This document shows, one piece after another, positions 13,430 to 22,821 of a stretch of DNA of 28,244 nucleotides (its first letter is position 1; each line of letters opens with the position of its first letter). The stretch lies in the NCBI RefSeq assembly GCF_040396155.1, contig NZ_JBEBOY010000042.1, positions 1 to 28,244 of the forward strand, read 5' to 3'. The notes beneath the pieces are model-generated. The model searched no databases. It saw nothing but the letters and a program-made list of their open reading frames with translations, and was not told the origin of the DNA. The DNA comes from Tissierella praeacuta_A. Its GTDB lineage: Bacteria; Bacillota; Clostridia; Tissierellales; Tissierellaceae. The translations under genes were made by a program, and so were the position numbers.

Positions 13430-14713
13430 ATGAAAGCTAAGAATACTATACTATTGATATTAGTATTAGCTATAGTAGGAGGCAGCGCATTTTTAGCATT
13501 AAATGGTGCTAAATTTGGCAAATATGAAATTCCAAAGGCAAAGGATTCTGTTGATTTAGGTCTAGAGTTAGCTGGAGGAGTTTATGTAGTACTAGAGGCT
13601 CAAACTGATGCCAAAGGTGCTGAACTTCAAAAAATTATGGAGCAATCAAAAGCAATTATCAATGAAAGGGTAAATGGATTAGGGGTGTCAGAACCTAATA
13701 TTTCAATTGAAGGTGGAAATAGAATAAGAATCGAATTAGCAGGTATAGATGATCCACAGGAAGCTATTGAATTAATAGGTAAAACAGCACAGCTGCAATT
13801 TGTTGACCCAGATAGAAATATTGTATTAACAGGTAAAAATGTAGCTGGTTCAGAGGTTCAATATACTACTAATCAACTAGGACAACAAGAGATTGTTGTA
13901 ACTCTAGAATTGGACAAGGAAGGTACTCAAAGATTTGCTGAGGCTACTGGAAGACTTACGCTGAAAGAAGAGAGAGAAGAGAGAATTATCTATATTATTT
14001 TAGATGACCAAGTAATATCCTATCCTGCAGTAAAAAATGTTGCAGAAGGAGGAACAGCAATTACAGATGGTAAGGCTGTTATAACAGGAGGATTTACTCC
14101 AGAAGAGGCTAAACAGTTGGCAACTTTAATTAGAGCAGGTGCTTTACCAGTGGAGATGAAAGAATTACAAACATCTGTAATTGGACCAACTTTAGGATTA
14201 GAAGCATATGAAAAGAGTCTTAAAGCAGGTGGGATTGCACTTCTTATAATTATGGTATTTATGATAATTATGTATAGAGTACCTGGATTTATTGCTTCTA
14301 TTGGACTTACTATATATACATTAATAACTATATATACAATGTCAGGTTTAGGAGTTAAACTAACACTGCCAGGTATAGCAGGGTTGATTCTATCTATAGG
14401 TATGGCAGTAGATGCTAATGTTATAATTTTTGAAAGAATAAAAGAAGAAATAAGAATTGGTAAGACTGTTAGAACAGCAGTAGATGCAGGTTTTAAAAGA
14501 GCACTTACTTCTGTAATAGATTCTAATATAACCACATTAATAGCTGGAACTGTATTATATTATTTTGGTACTGGCCCTATTAAAGGTTTTGGAGTAACCT
14601 TAATAATTGGTATAGTAGCTTCTATGATAACATCAGTTATTATTTCAAAATATCTATTAAAATTGATGGTATCAGTTACAGGTGGTAAAAATAGTAAGCT
14701 TTATGGAGCTTAA
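13430..14713 (+). CDS. secD: Protein translocase subunit SecD
   Basis: A 427-aa membrane protein that, with SecF, uses the proton gradient to help late steps of Sec export. The first membrane segment is at about 4-22. An extracytoplasmic domain follows, beginning with the conserved DLGLELAGGVYVVLEA. Five further membrane segments start near residue 258. GMAVDANVIIFERIKEE is the signature with the conserved Asp. The large P1 insertion of proteobacterial SecD is absent, as usual in Clostridia. The ATG at 13430 has AGGAGG at good distance; the earlier in-frame ATG at 13412 overlaps scfB and has no ribosome site. secF follows 15 nt later. Confidence 0.96.
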   Translation: MKAKNTILLILVLAIVGGSAFLALNGAKFGKYEIPKAKDSVDLGLELAGGVYVVLEAQTDAKGAELQKIMEQSKAIINERVNGLGVSEPNISIEGGNRIRIELAGIDDPQEAIELIGKTAQLQFVDPDRNIVLTGKNVAGSEVQYTTNQLGQQEIVVTLELDKEGTQRFAEATGRLTLKEEREERIIYIILDDQVISYPAVKNVAEGGTAITDGKAVITGGFTPEEAKQLATLIRAGALPVEMKELQTSVIGPTLGLEAYEKSLKAGGIALLIIMVFMIIMYRVPGFIASIGLTIYTLITIYTMSGLGVKLTLPGIAGLILSIGMAVDANVIIFERIKEEIRIGKTVRTAVDAGFKRALTSVIDSNITTLIAGTVLYYFGTGPIKGFGVTLIIGIVASMITSVIISKYLLKLMVSVTGGKNSKLYGA

Positions 14714-14728
14714 TAGAGGGGTGAGAAA

Positions 14729-15595
14729 ATGGATATTATAAAAAATAGAAAGATATTTGCAATATTTTCATTAGTTATAATTATATCTGGACTTTTAATG
14801 TTTTTTATTAAAGGTTTAAACTATGGAATTGATTTTACTGGCGGTACATTAATTCAAATAAATGCAGGAAAGTTTATACCAGTAGATGAGATTAGAGAGA
14901 TAATGGACGAATATGATAAAAATGCAAGTATTTTACATGCAGGTACTGAAAAAAATGAATTAATAATAAAGAGTACTTTGGATCTTCCAAACGATACTAT
15001 TACAAGTATAGTAAATAAATTTGTAGAAAAATACGATATAAGTAAAAATAGTTTTCAATCTGAGAAATTTGGTCCTTTTATGGGAAAGGAAATAAAGAAT
15101 AAAGCTATGTTATCTACATTAATAGCTACAGTATTGATGCTTGGATATATAACATGGAGATTTGAATTTAATTTTGGTGTAGCAGCTATAGTGGCTTTAG
15201 TCCATGATATATTTATTATGTTAGCAGTTTATTCGATACTTAGAATCCCAGTAAACAGTTCATTTATTGCTGCAATCTTAACTATATTAGGATATTCTAT
15301 AAATGATACAATAGTTATTTTTGATAGAATAAGAGAAAATGCTAAACTATATCCAAGGGAGTCAGCAGAAAATTTAATAAACAATAGTATAAAACAATCT
15401 ATGAGTAGGACAATAAATACTTCTCTTACTACTTTGATTGCAATTCTTGTACTATATATAATAGGTGTTGAAGATATTAAGGTACTTGCATTGCCACTTA
15501 TGATTGGTGTTTTAGCTGGTACTTATTCATCAATATTTATTGCATCACCTATTTGGTTTGAGCTTAAAAATAGAAAAATAAAAACTGCTAAATAA
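14729..15595 (+). CDS. secF: Protein translocase subunit SecF
   Basis: A 288-aa six-helix membrane protein, partner of SecD. N-terminal helix at about 9-29, then the conserved YGIDFTGGTLIQI in the first extracytoplasmic region, and the signature ILGYSINDTIVIFDRIREN with the conserved Asp in helix 4. Length is typical for a stand-alone SecF. The ATG follows GAGGGGTGAG. A terminator overlaps its stop codon, ending the scfA-scfB-secD-secF unit. Confidence 0.97.
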   Translation: MDIIKNRKIFAIFSLVIIISGLLMFFIKGLNYGIDFTGGTLIQINAGKFIPVDEIREIMDEYDKNASILHAGTEKNELIIKSTLDLPNDTITSIVNKFVEKYDISKNSFQSEKFGPFMGKEIKNKAMLSTLIATVLMLGYITWRFEFNFGVAAIVALVHDIFIMLAVYSILRIPVNSSFIAAILTILGYSINDTIVIFDRIRENAKLYPRESAENLINNSIKQSMSRTINTSLTTLIAILVLYIIGVEDIKVLALPLMIGVLAGTYSSIFIASPIWFELKNRKIKTAK

Positions 15596-15604
15596 GCAGT
15601 TTTT
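15581..15604 (+). terminator. Intrinsic terminator after secF
   Basis: A 9-bp stem (15581-15589 with 15595-15603) and a 5-nt loop contain the secF stop codon and end in five T residues, then ATTTTA. Confidence 0.8.
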
Positions 15605-15625
15605 ATTTTATAATATATGAAAATT

Positions 15626-15654
15626 TTGTCAAAAACTAAGAAATATGCAATAAT
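15626..15654 (+). promoter_or_regulatory. Sigma-A promoter of recJ
   Basis: TTGTCA at 15626-15631 and AATAAT at 15649-15654 have a 17-nt spacer, and TG at 15646-15647 gives an extended -10. Transcription would begin near 15661. Confidence 0.6.
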
Positions 15655-15679
15655 AACTAGAATTAAATGTAATAAAATG

Positions 15680-15717
15680 ATAAAATTTAGATACTAATTA
15701 GCGTATCTAAATTTTAT
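15680..15717 (+). terminator. Long hairpin in the recJ leader (attenuator or second terminator)
   Basis: A perfect 15-bp stem (15680-15694 with 15703-15717) with an 8-nt loop is followed by a T-rich tail (TTTCTATT). It lies between the likely promoter and the recJ ribosome site at 15724-15731. It may stop read-through from secF, limit recJ transcription, or act on the RNA. Confidence 0.55.
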
Positions 15718-15736
15718 TTCTATTGGAGTGAAGTAA

Positions 15737-17521
15737 TTGGAGAAATGGTTTATAAAAAATAAAGCAACTGATTATAAAAAAATTGCAAGGGATTTTAAAA
15801 TATCTGAATTTTTGTCTAAACTTTTAGTAAATAGAGATATAACTGACTATAATTTAATAGATAGTTTCATATATCCAGATTTAGGTAAATTACATAGCCC
15901 CGACCTTATGAAAGATTTATCAAAAGGAGCAGTTCTTGTTAGGGATAAGATAATTAACAAAAGAAAAATAAGAATAGTTGGGGATTATGATGTAGATGGA
16001 GTAATTTCAATTTATTTGTTATATAAAGGTATTAAAGCATGCGGCGGAAATGTTGATTATGTTATACCAAATAGAATTGATGATGGTTATGGTATAAATA
16101 TTGAAATTATTAAAGAAGCAAAACAAGATGGAATAGATACTATAATAACATGTGACAATGGTATAGCAGCAATAGAGCAAATAAAGTTTGCAAAGGAGAT
16201 TGGGTTAACTGTAATAGTTACAGACCATCATGACATACCTTTTTTAATAGATGAAAATGGAGAAAAAAAATATTTACATACTGATGCAGATGCAACAATG
16301 AATCCAAAACAAAAAGACTGTAATTATCCATTTAAAGGTCTTTGTGGGGCAGCTGTAGCCTTTAAATTAATAGAAAAATTATATTCTATATTTAACTTGC
16401 CTTTAGAAGATGTATACTGTCTCTTTGAATATCTTGCTATTGCAACAGTTTGTGATGTAGTGGATTTAGTTGATGAAAATAGAATTATAGTGAAAAAGGG
16501 CTTGGAACTTTTAAATAAAACTCAAAATATTGGTCTAAAGGCTTTGATAGAAGAAACTGGAATCAAGGATAAGGAGATTGGAGTATATCATCTTGGATTT
16601 ATTATTGGACCAAGTATTAATGCCTCAGGGAGATTAGATTCAGCTTTAAAAGCTTTAGAATTACTTTTATCTCATGATTTAGACCATGCAACTGCTTTGG
16701 CTAAAGAACTTCGAGAATTAAATGATGAGAGAAAAGAGATGACTAAAAAAGGAGTAGAGAAAATAACCAATATTATAGAATCCTCCGAGTTAAAAGATGA
16801 TAAAGTGTTTGTAGTATATGAGCCAGAAATACATGAAAGTATAGCGGGAATCATAGCTGGAAGAATTAAAGACAAATATAATAAACCTACAATAGTATTG
16901 ACACAAGGAAAAGATGGAGTTAAAGGTTCCGGCAGATCAATAGAAGCATATAATATGTTTGAAGAATTGTTACAATGTAAAGAATTATTATCAAGGTTTG
17001 GTGGACATCCTATGGCGGCAGGGTTGTCTCTAGAAGAATCAAATATAGTTAAATTACGGAAAAGCTTAAATCACAATACAAGATTAACAGACGAGGATTT
17101 AATTCCTCGAGTATATATTGATATGCAAATTCCATTAGAATACGTGAATTTTAAGCTAATTGATGAAATAAAGCTTTTAGAACCATTTGGAAAAGGGAAT
17201 ACTAAGCCTATATTTGGTGAAAAGAACTTAAAGGTTAATCGTGCTTTTATATTAGGTGTAAATAGAAATGTTTTAAAATTAATTCTAGAAAACGGAAATA
17301 AAAAGGCATTGGAGGGTGTATTTTTTGGAGATATTGAAAGTTTCCAAAATGCAATAGAAAATGTTTATGGAAAAGATGAGCTTGATAAAGCATATAGAGG
17401 GATAAATAATAATATAAAAATTGATATATTATATTATCCTTCAATTAATGAATATAAAGGGAATACTAATTTACAAATTATAATTCAAAATTATAGGGTG
17501 ACAAAGAATACAGCATTCTAA
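15737..17521 (+). CDS. recJ: Single-stranded-DNA exonuclease RecJ
   Basis: A 594-aa 5'-3' single-strand DNA exonuclease of the DHH family, used in recombination and mismatch repair. Metal motifs: GDYDVDG (82-88), CDNGI, and VTDHHDI with the DHH triad at 163-165. Later come an SINASGR-like INASGRLDSA, the DHHA1 region GSGRSIEAYNM and RFGGHPMAAGLSL, and a C-terminal OB-type domain starting near PFGKGNTKPIF. The length is close to the E. coli enzyme; the extra C-terminal region of Bacillus RecJ (about 786 aa) is absent. The start is TTG at 15737, with TTGGAGTGA just upstream. The order secF-recJ-relA is conserved in Firmicutes, but apt, usually between recJ and relA, is not here. Confidence 0.95.
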   Translation: MEKWFIKNKATDYKKIARDFKISEFLSKLLVNRDITDYNLIDSFIYPDLGKLHSPDLMKDLSKGAVLVRDKIINKRKIRIVGDYDVDGVISIYLLYKGIKACGGNVDYVIPNRIDDGYGINIEIIKEAKQDGIDTIITCDNGIAAIEQIKFAKEIGLTVIVTDHHDIPFLIDENGEKKYLHTDADATMNPKQKDCNYPFKGLCGAAVAFKLIEKLYSIFNLPLEDVYCLFEYLAIATVCDVVDLVDENRIIVKKGLELLNKTQNIGLKALIEETGIKDKEIGVYHLGFIIGPSINASGRLDSALKALELLLSHDLDHATALAKELRELNDERKEMTKKGVEKITNIIESSELKDDKVFVVYEPEIHESIAGIIAGRIKDKYNKPTIVLTQGKDGVKGSGRSIEAYNMFEELLQCKELLSRFGGHPMAAGLSLEESNIVKLRKSLNHNTRLTDEDLIPRVYIDMQIPLEYVNFKLIDEIKLLEPFGKGNTKPIFGEKNLKVNRAFILGVNRNVLKLILENGNKKALEGVFFGDIESFQNAIENVYGKDELDKAYRGINNNIKIDILYYPSINEYKGNTNLQIIIQNYRVTKNTAF

Positions 17522-17607
17522 CCTGTTGTTATAAGCATTAGATAATGGGTAATTATAAATAATCAAACTTATGGATACATTCATTATATATGAAGAAGGT
17601 GAATCAG

Positions 17608-19770
17608 ATGTTGGAAAATTTACTCTTAAAAATAGAACAGTATAATTCACAAGCAGATTTAGGTCTTGTAGTGAAGGCATATAATTTTGCCCAATTAGCT
17701 CATGAGGGACAGGTAAGAAATTCTGGTGAAAAGTTTTTTGTTCATCCATTTAATGTTGCTATTATATTAGCAGATTTAAATATGGATACGGATACTATAA
17801 TAGCAGGTTTGCTTCATGATGTTATAGAAGATACAAATATAAGTTATGAGACTATTGCAGAAGAATTTAGCACTGAAATAGCTAATTTAGTAGAAGGTGT
17901 AACAAAATTAAAGAAACTTCAATATAAAACTAAACAAGAAAATCAAGCCGAGAACTTAAGAAAAATGGTTTTAGCTATGGCTAATGATATAAGAGTTATT
18001 ATAGTTAAATTAGCTGATAGACTTCATAATATGAGAACATTAGAATATATGAGGGACGAAAAAAGAAAAGAAAAAGCTTTAGAAACTCTGGAAATTTATG
18101 CTCCATTAGCACATAGATTGGGAATTTCTAAAATAAAATGGGAATTAGAAGATTTATCTTTAAGATATCTTGACCCTGATAATTATTATGATTTAGTTGA
18201 TAAGGTTTCTAAGAGAAGGCAGGAAAGGGAAGCATATGTAAAAAATGTAATAGAAACATTGAGTAAAAAGCTTGATGAAGTTAAAATAGAATATGATATT
18301 AGTGGAAGACCAAAGAATTTTTATAGTATATATAAAAAGATGGTGCATCAAGGAAAGGCTTTTGAGCAGATTTTTGATTTAACTGCCATAAGGGTAATAG
18401 TAAATAATATTAAAGATTGCTATGAAGTCTTAGGTATAGTTCATAACCTGTGGAAGCCTTTGCCAGGAAGATTTAAAGATTATATAGCCATGCCAAAGCC
18501 TAATATGTATCAATCTATTCATACTACAGTAATTGGTATGAAAGGAGAAATATTTGAAGTTCAAATACGTACTTGGGAGATGCATAGAACAGCAGAATAT
18601 GGGATAGCAGCCCATTGGAAATATAAAGAAGGATGTACAAAATCAGATAATTTTGATGATAAGCTTACATGGCTAAGACAATTATTGGAGTGGCAATCAG
18701 ATTTAAATGATCCTAAGGATTTTATGGAAACATTAAAAATAGATTTCTTTACAGATGAAGTGTTTGTATTCTCTCCAAAAGGAGATGTAATAAATCTTCC
18801 AGATGGTTCTACACCTATTGATTTTGCTTATAGAGTTCATACTGAAGTAGGAAATAAATGTGTTGGTGCTAAAGTAGATGGAAGAATTGTACCGCTAAAT
18901 TATAAATTGAAAAATGGAAATATTGTTGAAATAATTACATCCACTAACAGTAATGGACCTAGTAGAGATTGGATTAAAATAGTTAAGAGTACTCAGGCAA
19001 AGACTAAAATTAGACAATGGTTTAAAGCTAAGGAAAAAGATTTTAACATCATAAGAGGAAAAGAATTATTAGAAAAAGAGGTTAAGCGATTAGGCTATAA
19101 ATCATCAGAGTTTTTAAAGGATGAATGGCTTAAAAATATAGCTTCCAAAATTAGTGTAAATTCCATTGAAGATTTATATGCAGCTATTGGTTATGGCAAT
19201 ATAACATTAAACCAAGTTGTCTCAAAATTAAGAGTACAATATAATGAATATTATAAGATAACAGATGAAAAGGCTTTTGTAGAAAGTAAAATACAACAAC
19301 CTATTACAAATAAAGTAAGCAAACCTACTCAAGGTATTAGAATAAAAGGTGTTGATAATGTTAAAATAAGATTTTCAAAATGTTGTAATCCAGTTCCTGG
19401 AGATGAAGTAGTAGGATATATAACCAGAGGCAGAGGGGTTTCGGTTCATAGAACAGATTGTCCAAATATAACTATGTCAGATGATGTTGAAAGATTTATT
19501 GAAGTAGAATGGGATTTGGAGAAGAAGGCATCATATCCTGCAGAAATTCAAATAAAGGCATCGGATAGATCAGGATTATTAGCAGAAATCACTCAAAAGA
19601 TAACGGATTCTGATTTGAGGGTAATATCTTTAAATGCAAGAACATCTAAAGACAAAATAGTGTTCATAAATGTAACACTTGAGATTAAAGATATTGAGGA
19701 ATTAAGAGATTTAATAAGAAAAATAAAAAGAATAAATAATGTAATGGATGTATATAGAGTTATAGCTTAA
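17608..19770 (+). CDS. relA: (p)ppGpp synthetase/hydrolase RelA/SpoT (Rel)
   Basis: A 720-aa long RSH enzyme for the stringent response. Hydrolase domain: AHEGQVRNSGEKFFVHP, LLHDVIEDT with His70-Asp71 and Glu74-Asp75, and KLADRLHNMRTLEYM; these are intact, so it is probably bifunctional. Synthetase domain: GRPKNFYSIYKKM, FDLTAIRVIV, GRFKDYIAMPKPNMYQSIHT and EVQIRTWEMHRTAEYGIAAHWKYK. Then a TGS domain (VFSPKGDVINLPDGSTPIDFAY), a zinc-finger-like region (RFSKCCNPVPGDEVVGYITR) and a C-terminal ACT domain. The ATG at 17608 is chosen because AGAAGGTGA lies just before it; the in-frame ATG at 17590 overlaps that site. dtd follows 12 nt later. Confidence 0.97.
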   Translation: MLENLLLKIEQYNSQADLGLVVKAYNFAQLAHEGQVRNSGEKFFVHPFNVAIILADLNMDTDTIIAGLLHDVIEDTNISYETIAEEFSTEIANLVEGVTKLKKLQYKTKQENQAENLRKMVLAMANDIRVIIVKLADRLHNMRTLEYMRDEKRKEKALETLEIYAPLAHRLGISKIKWELEDLSLRYLDPDNYYDLVDKVSKRRQEREAYVKNVIETLSKKLDEVKIEYDISGRPKNFYSIYKKMVHQGKAFEQIFDLTAIRVIVNNIKDCYEVLGIVHNLWKPLPGRFKDYIAMPKPNMYQSIHTTVIGMKGEIFEVQIRTWEMHRTAEYGIAAHWKYKEGCTKSDNFDDKLTWLRQLLEWQSDLNDPKDFMETLKIDFFTDEVFVFSPKGDVINLPDGSTPIDFAYRVHTEVGNKCVGAKVDGRIVPLNYKLKNGNIVEIITSTNSNGPSRDWIKIVKSTQAKTKIRQWFKAKEKDFNIIRGKELLEKEVKRLGYKSSEFLKDEWLKNIASKISVNSIEDLYAAIGYGNITLNQVVSKLRVQYNEYYKITDEKAFVESKIQQPITNKVSKPTQGIRIKGVDNVKIRFSKCCNPVPGDEVVGYITRGRGVSVHRTDCPNITMSDDVERFIEVEWDLEKKASYPAEIQIKASDRSGLLAEITQKITDSDLRVISLNARTSKDKIVFINVTLEIKDIEELRDLIRKIKRINNVMDVYRVIA

Positions 19771-19782
19771 GGAGAGATATAT

Positions 19783-20232
19783 ATGAGGGCAGTTATACAA
19801 AGAGTTTCAGAGGCATCAGTTAAAGTAGATAACAATGTAGTTGGGGAAATAGGAAAGGGACTATTAGTATTACTTGGAATAGGAGAAGGTGATACACCAA
19901 AAGATCTAGACTATTTAGTAGATAAAGCTTTGGGACTTCGCATATTTCAAGATAATAATGATAAAATGAATTTATCATTATTAGATATTCAAGGAGAATT
20001 ATTAGTCATATCTCAATTTACCCTTTATGGTGATGTAAGAAAAGGAAAGAGACCTAGTTTTACTGATTCTGCACATCCAGATATTGCAGAAAAAATGTAT
20101 TTAGAGTTTATAGATAAAGCCATAGATAAGGGAATAAAAACAGAAAAAGGTATTTTTGGTGCAGACATGAAAGTAAGTCTTATAAATGATGGTCCAGTAA
20201 CCATATTATTAGATAGCAAAAAAACATTTTAG
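19783..20232 (+). CDS. dtd: D-aminoacyl-tRNA deacylase Dtd
   Basis: A 149-aa enzyme that frees tRNA from D-amino acids and glycyl-tRNA(Ala). It begins MRAVIQRVSEASVKVD and carries the two signature motifs: SQFTLYGD in the middle and the cross-subunit NDGPVT near the C-terminus. Length is typical for these homodimers. The ATG follows AAGGAGAG. The order relA-dtd is conserved in Firmicutes; the next gene starts 11 nt after its stop. Confidence 0.97.
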   Translation: MRAVIQRVSEASVKVDNNVVGEIGKGLLVLLGIGEGDTPKDLDYLVDKALGLRIFQDNNDKMNLSLLDIQGELLVISQFTLYGDVRKGKRPSFTDSAHPDIAEKMYLEFIDKAIDKGIKTEKGIFGADMKVSLINDGPVTILLDSKKTF

Positions 20233-20243
20233 GAGGTATAGGT

Positions 20244-20864
20244 TTGAAGATAATAAGGATACCAGCAGGTATATATGCAGCTAATTGTTATATTGTATAT
20301 TCTGAACTTACAAGAGAGGGCATAGTTGTAGATCCAGGTGGAGATGTAGATGATATACTTTCTTCAATAAGAGAAAATGGACTGAAAATTAAATATATAG
20401 TTCTTACCCATGCCCATGCAGACCATATATCAGGAGTAAAAGAATTAAATAAAGAGTTATCTGTTTCTATTATGGTACATGAAGATGATAGGGAAATGCT
20501 AATTGATGGAAATAAAAATCTATCTACAATGATGGCTATGGGAACTATAGAAATAGAACCAGATAGACTTTTAAAAGATGGAGATATAATAGAATTTGGC
20601 AATGATAAGGCTGAGATAATTCATACACCTGGCCATACTCCAGGAGGTATATGTATAAAAATAGGAGATAATATTTTGACGGGAGACACTTTGTTTACAG
20701 GCTCAATAGGCAGGACAGATTTATTAGGTGGGGATTATGATAAAATTATAAGCTCAATAAAGAATAAATTAATGATTTATCCAGATAATATTCAAATATT
20801 TCCAGGACATGGAGCTCCTTCTACAATAGGTAAAGAGAGAGTTACTAATCCTTTTTTACGCTAA
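20244..20864 (+). CDS. MBL-fold metallo-hydrolase (glyoxalase II-like)
   Basis: A 206-aa cytosolic metallo-beta-lactamase-fold hydrolase. Metal ligands are visible: THAHADH (His56, His58, Asp60, His61), a histidine in HTPGHTPGG, Asp in GDTLFTGSIGRTD and the last His in FPGHG. The pattern is that of the YcbL/YqgX-type glyoxalase II group, which hydrolyse thioesters such as S-lactoyl conjugates; the true substrate is not known. The start is TTG at 20244 with AGGAGGT at 20231-20237 overlapping the dtd stop. The dtd-MBL-hemZ order is common in Clostridia. Confidence 0.9.
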   Translation: MKIIRIPAGIYAANCYIVYSELTREGIVVDPGGDVDDILSSIRENGLKIKYIVLTHAHADHISGVKELNKELSVSIMVHEDDREMLIDGNKNLSTMMAMGTIEIEPDRLLKDGDIIEFGNDKAEIIHTPGHTPGGICIKIGDNILTGDTLFTGSIGRTDLLGGDYDKIISSIKNKLMIYPDNIQIFPGHGAPSTIGKERVTNPFLR

Positions 20865-20882
20865 ACGAGATAAGGTGATTAT

Positions 20883-22361
20883 GTGATAAAATTATTGTTA
20901 ATAAATCACGAAACTAAGTATGAATTAACTGAATTAGTTAAGGTGTTTTTTCCAGGACAAGAAATTGTATATATTAATGAAGAAAATGAGTATCTAGGTG
21001 AAGGAACTCTTATAATCAGTTCATTATATGAAGAAGATAAGAAAGTATTTATAACTACGAAATTATATATTGATAATAACTTAATTGGACAGTCTACGGA
21101 AGATATTAGTTCTATAGAGATATATAGAGATTCCGTAGATAAATATATAAGAATTGGAATCAAAAAATCTTTATATAATACATTGATTTATCTAAAGGAA
21201 ATTAAAAGTCCATGGGGAATTTTAACTGGAATAAGACCAGTTAAAATTGTTCATGAACTATTGGGTAGAAATATAGATGATAAAGAGATAATTAGAGTAT
21301 TGACAGAGGAATATAAATTATATCTTGATAAAGCTCAGTTAATATTAAATATTGGAAAGAAACAGAGAAAATATATTGAGCCTTTAGATAAAGATAGATA
21401 TAGCCTATATATTAGTATACCTTTTTGTCCTACTACATGTTTATATTGCTCATTTCCATCTTTACCTATAGGTAGATACAAAGACTATATCAAAGAATAT
21501 ATTTCAAAATTAACATATGAAATTGAGAACATATCTGAAATAATGAATGCAAAGAAAATAAATACAGTATATATAGGAGGGGGTACTCCAACAGCCATTC
21601 CTCCATTAGAACTTGAAAAGGTGATCCATGCTATTTATAATAACTTTGGAGAAGAAAATATAAAGGAATTTACTGTAGAAGCAGGTAGACCAGATACTAT
21701 TACTGAGGATTATTTAAGAATGTTAAATAAGAATAACATAGGAAGAATAAGTATAAATCCACAGACCATGAATGATACTACTTTGAAGTTAATAGGTAGA
21801 CAACATAAATCAGAAGATATTATTAGGACCTTTAAACTAGCTAAGGAAATAGGATTTGATGTAGTGAATATGGATTTGATTGTAGGACTTCCTGGAGAAG
21901 ACATTAGATATATAAAAAACACTTTAGAAGAAATAAGAAAACTAAATCCTGAAAATTTAACTATACACACACTTTCGGTAAAAAGAGGGTCGAAGTTTAG
22001 AGATACTATGGATCAGTATTCATTACAACCGCAGAATGTTTTAAGTGATATGTTAAATGAAACTGTAGAGTATTCTAAGGAAATGGGTTTAAAACCTTAT
22101 TATCTTTATAGACAAAAGCAAATATTAGGAAATTTTGAAAATATAGGGTATTGCAAACCTACAAAAGAATGTATATATAATATAGCTATGATGGAAGAAA
22201 AAGAAACCATAATGGCAGCTGGAATGGGCGCAGTATCTAAGATTTTCTTTCCAGAAGAAAATAGAATAGAAAGAGTTCCCAATTTTAAAGATTTAAGAGA
22301 ATATATTAAAAGAAACGATGAATTAATTGAAGATAAGAAAAGGATATTGGGAAATAGTTAA
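20883..22361 (+). CDS. hemZ: Coproporphyrinogen dehydrogenase HemZ (radical SAM)
   Basis: A 492-aa radical SAM protein of the oxygen-independent coproporphyrinogen oxidase group. The N-terminal 170 residues are specific to HemZ and include KSPWGILTGIRPVKI. The cluster motif is C182-x3-C186-x2-C189 (FCPTTCLYCSF); then VYIGGGTPT, EFTVEAGRPDT, RISINPQTMND and DLIVGLPGE follow, as in HemN/HemW. HemZ is assigned to haem synthesis in Bacillus, but no other haem gene is nearby, and a HemW-like haem-transfer role cannot be excluded. The start is GTG at 20883 after AAGGTGATT; the overlapping ATG at 20881 runs straight into a stop. Confidence 0.9.
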   Translation: MIKLLLINHETKYELTELVKVFFPGQEIVYINEENEYLGEGTLIISSLYEEDKKVFITTKLYIDNNLIGQSTEDISSIEIYRDSVDKYIRIGIKKSLYNTLIYLKEIKSPWGILTGIRPVKIVHELLGRNIDDKEIIRVLTEEYKLYLDKAQLILNIGKKQRKYIEPLDKDRYSLYISIPFCPTTCLYCSFPSLPIGRYKDYIKEYISKLTYEIENISEIMNAKKINTVYIGGGTPTAIPPLELEKVIHAIYNNFGEENIKEFTVEAGRPDTITEDYLRMLNKNNIGRISINPQTMNDTTLKLIGRQHKSEDIIRTFKLAKEIGFDVVNMDLIVGLPGEDIRYIKNTLEEIRKLNPENLTIHTLSVKRGSKFRDTMDQYSLQPQNVLSDMLNETVEYSKEMGLKPYYLYRQKQILGNFENIGYCKPTKECIYNIAMMEEKETIMAAGMGAVSKIFFPEENRIERVPNFKDLREYIKRNDELIEDKKRILGNS

Positions 22362-22381
22362 TATAAAGGGGGTTAAATATT

Positions 22382-22780
22382 ATGTTATGGTGGACAGATG
22401 ATCTAAAGACAGGTATAGAATCTATAGACAAGCAGCATAAAAGCATATTTGACAAGGCTAATGAAATCTTTGACTTAGGAGTTAATTCTGATGTTAAAGA
22501 AGTTGATAAGGTATTTGTATTTTTAATGGGATATGCAAATAACCATTTTTATGAAGAAGAAATATTGATGATGGAAAATTCCTATGAAGGGTTTATTGAG
22601 CATAGGAGACAGCATAACTATTTTATTGAGCAACTTTATAAAATATATAAGAACACAATAGATGGACAAGTTACTGAAGAAAACTTAAATGATTTAAAAG
22701 CTTTGATAATTGAATGGCTTGCAAATCATATTAGTGTTGAGGATAGAAAATATATTAAAGTAATGAAAGATATCCAATAA
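22382..22780 (+). CDS. Bacteriohemerythrin
   Basis: A 132-aa di-iron oxygen-binding protein. The full ligand set is visible: His19 (DKQH), His55 and Glu59 (NHFYEEE), His74 and His78 (HRRQH), His116 and Asp121 (NHISVED). The N-terminal WWTDDLKTGIESID is typical. In anaerobes these proteins store, sense or scavenge oxygen. The ATG follows AAAGGGGGT. It starts 20 nt after hemZ and lies where hisS is often found before aspS, so it is the last gene of the relA operon here. No separate terminator is visible after it. Confidence 0.95.
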   Translation: MLWWTDDLKTGIESIDKQHKSIFDKANEIFDLGVNSDVKEVDKVFVFLMGYANNHFYEEEILMMENSYEGFIEHRRQHNYFIEQLYKIYKNTIDGQVTEENLNDLKALIIEWLANHISVEDRKYIKVMKDIQ

Positions 22781-22786
22781 TACTCC

Positions 22787-22815
22787 TTGACATCAGTTGC
22801 TTTATGGTCTATAAT
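22787..22815 (+). promoter_or_regulatory. Consensus sigma-A promoter of the aspS T-box operon
   Basis: Perfect TTGACA (22787-22792), a 17-nt spacer and perfect TATAAT (22810-22815). Transcription should start near 22822. Confidence 0.92.
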
Positions 22816-22821
22816 TAATGA

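Noticed and set aside
14020..14535. 171-codon open frame on the - strand opposite secD
   Set aside because: It is an exact antisense shadow of a clear secD gene, has no ribosome site or family match, and consists of low-complexity hydrophobic sequence as expected from the reverse of membrane helices.
17526..17559. Promoter for relA in the recJ-relA gap
   Set aside because: TTGTTA at 17526-17531 has no good -10 partner at the right spacing; co-transcription with recJ is equally likely.
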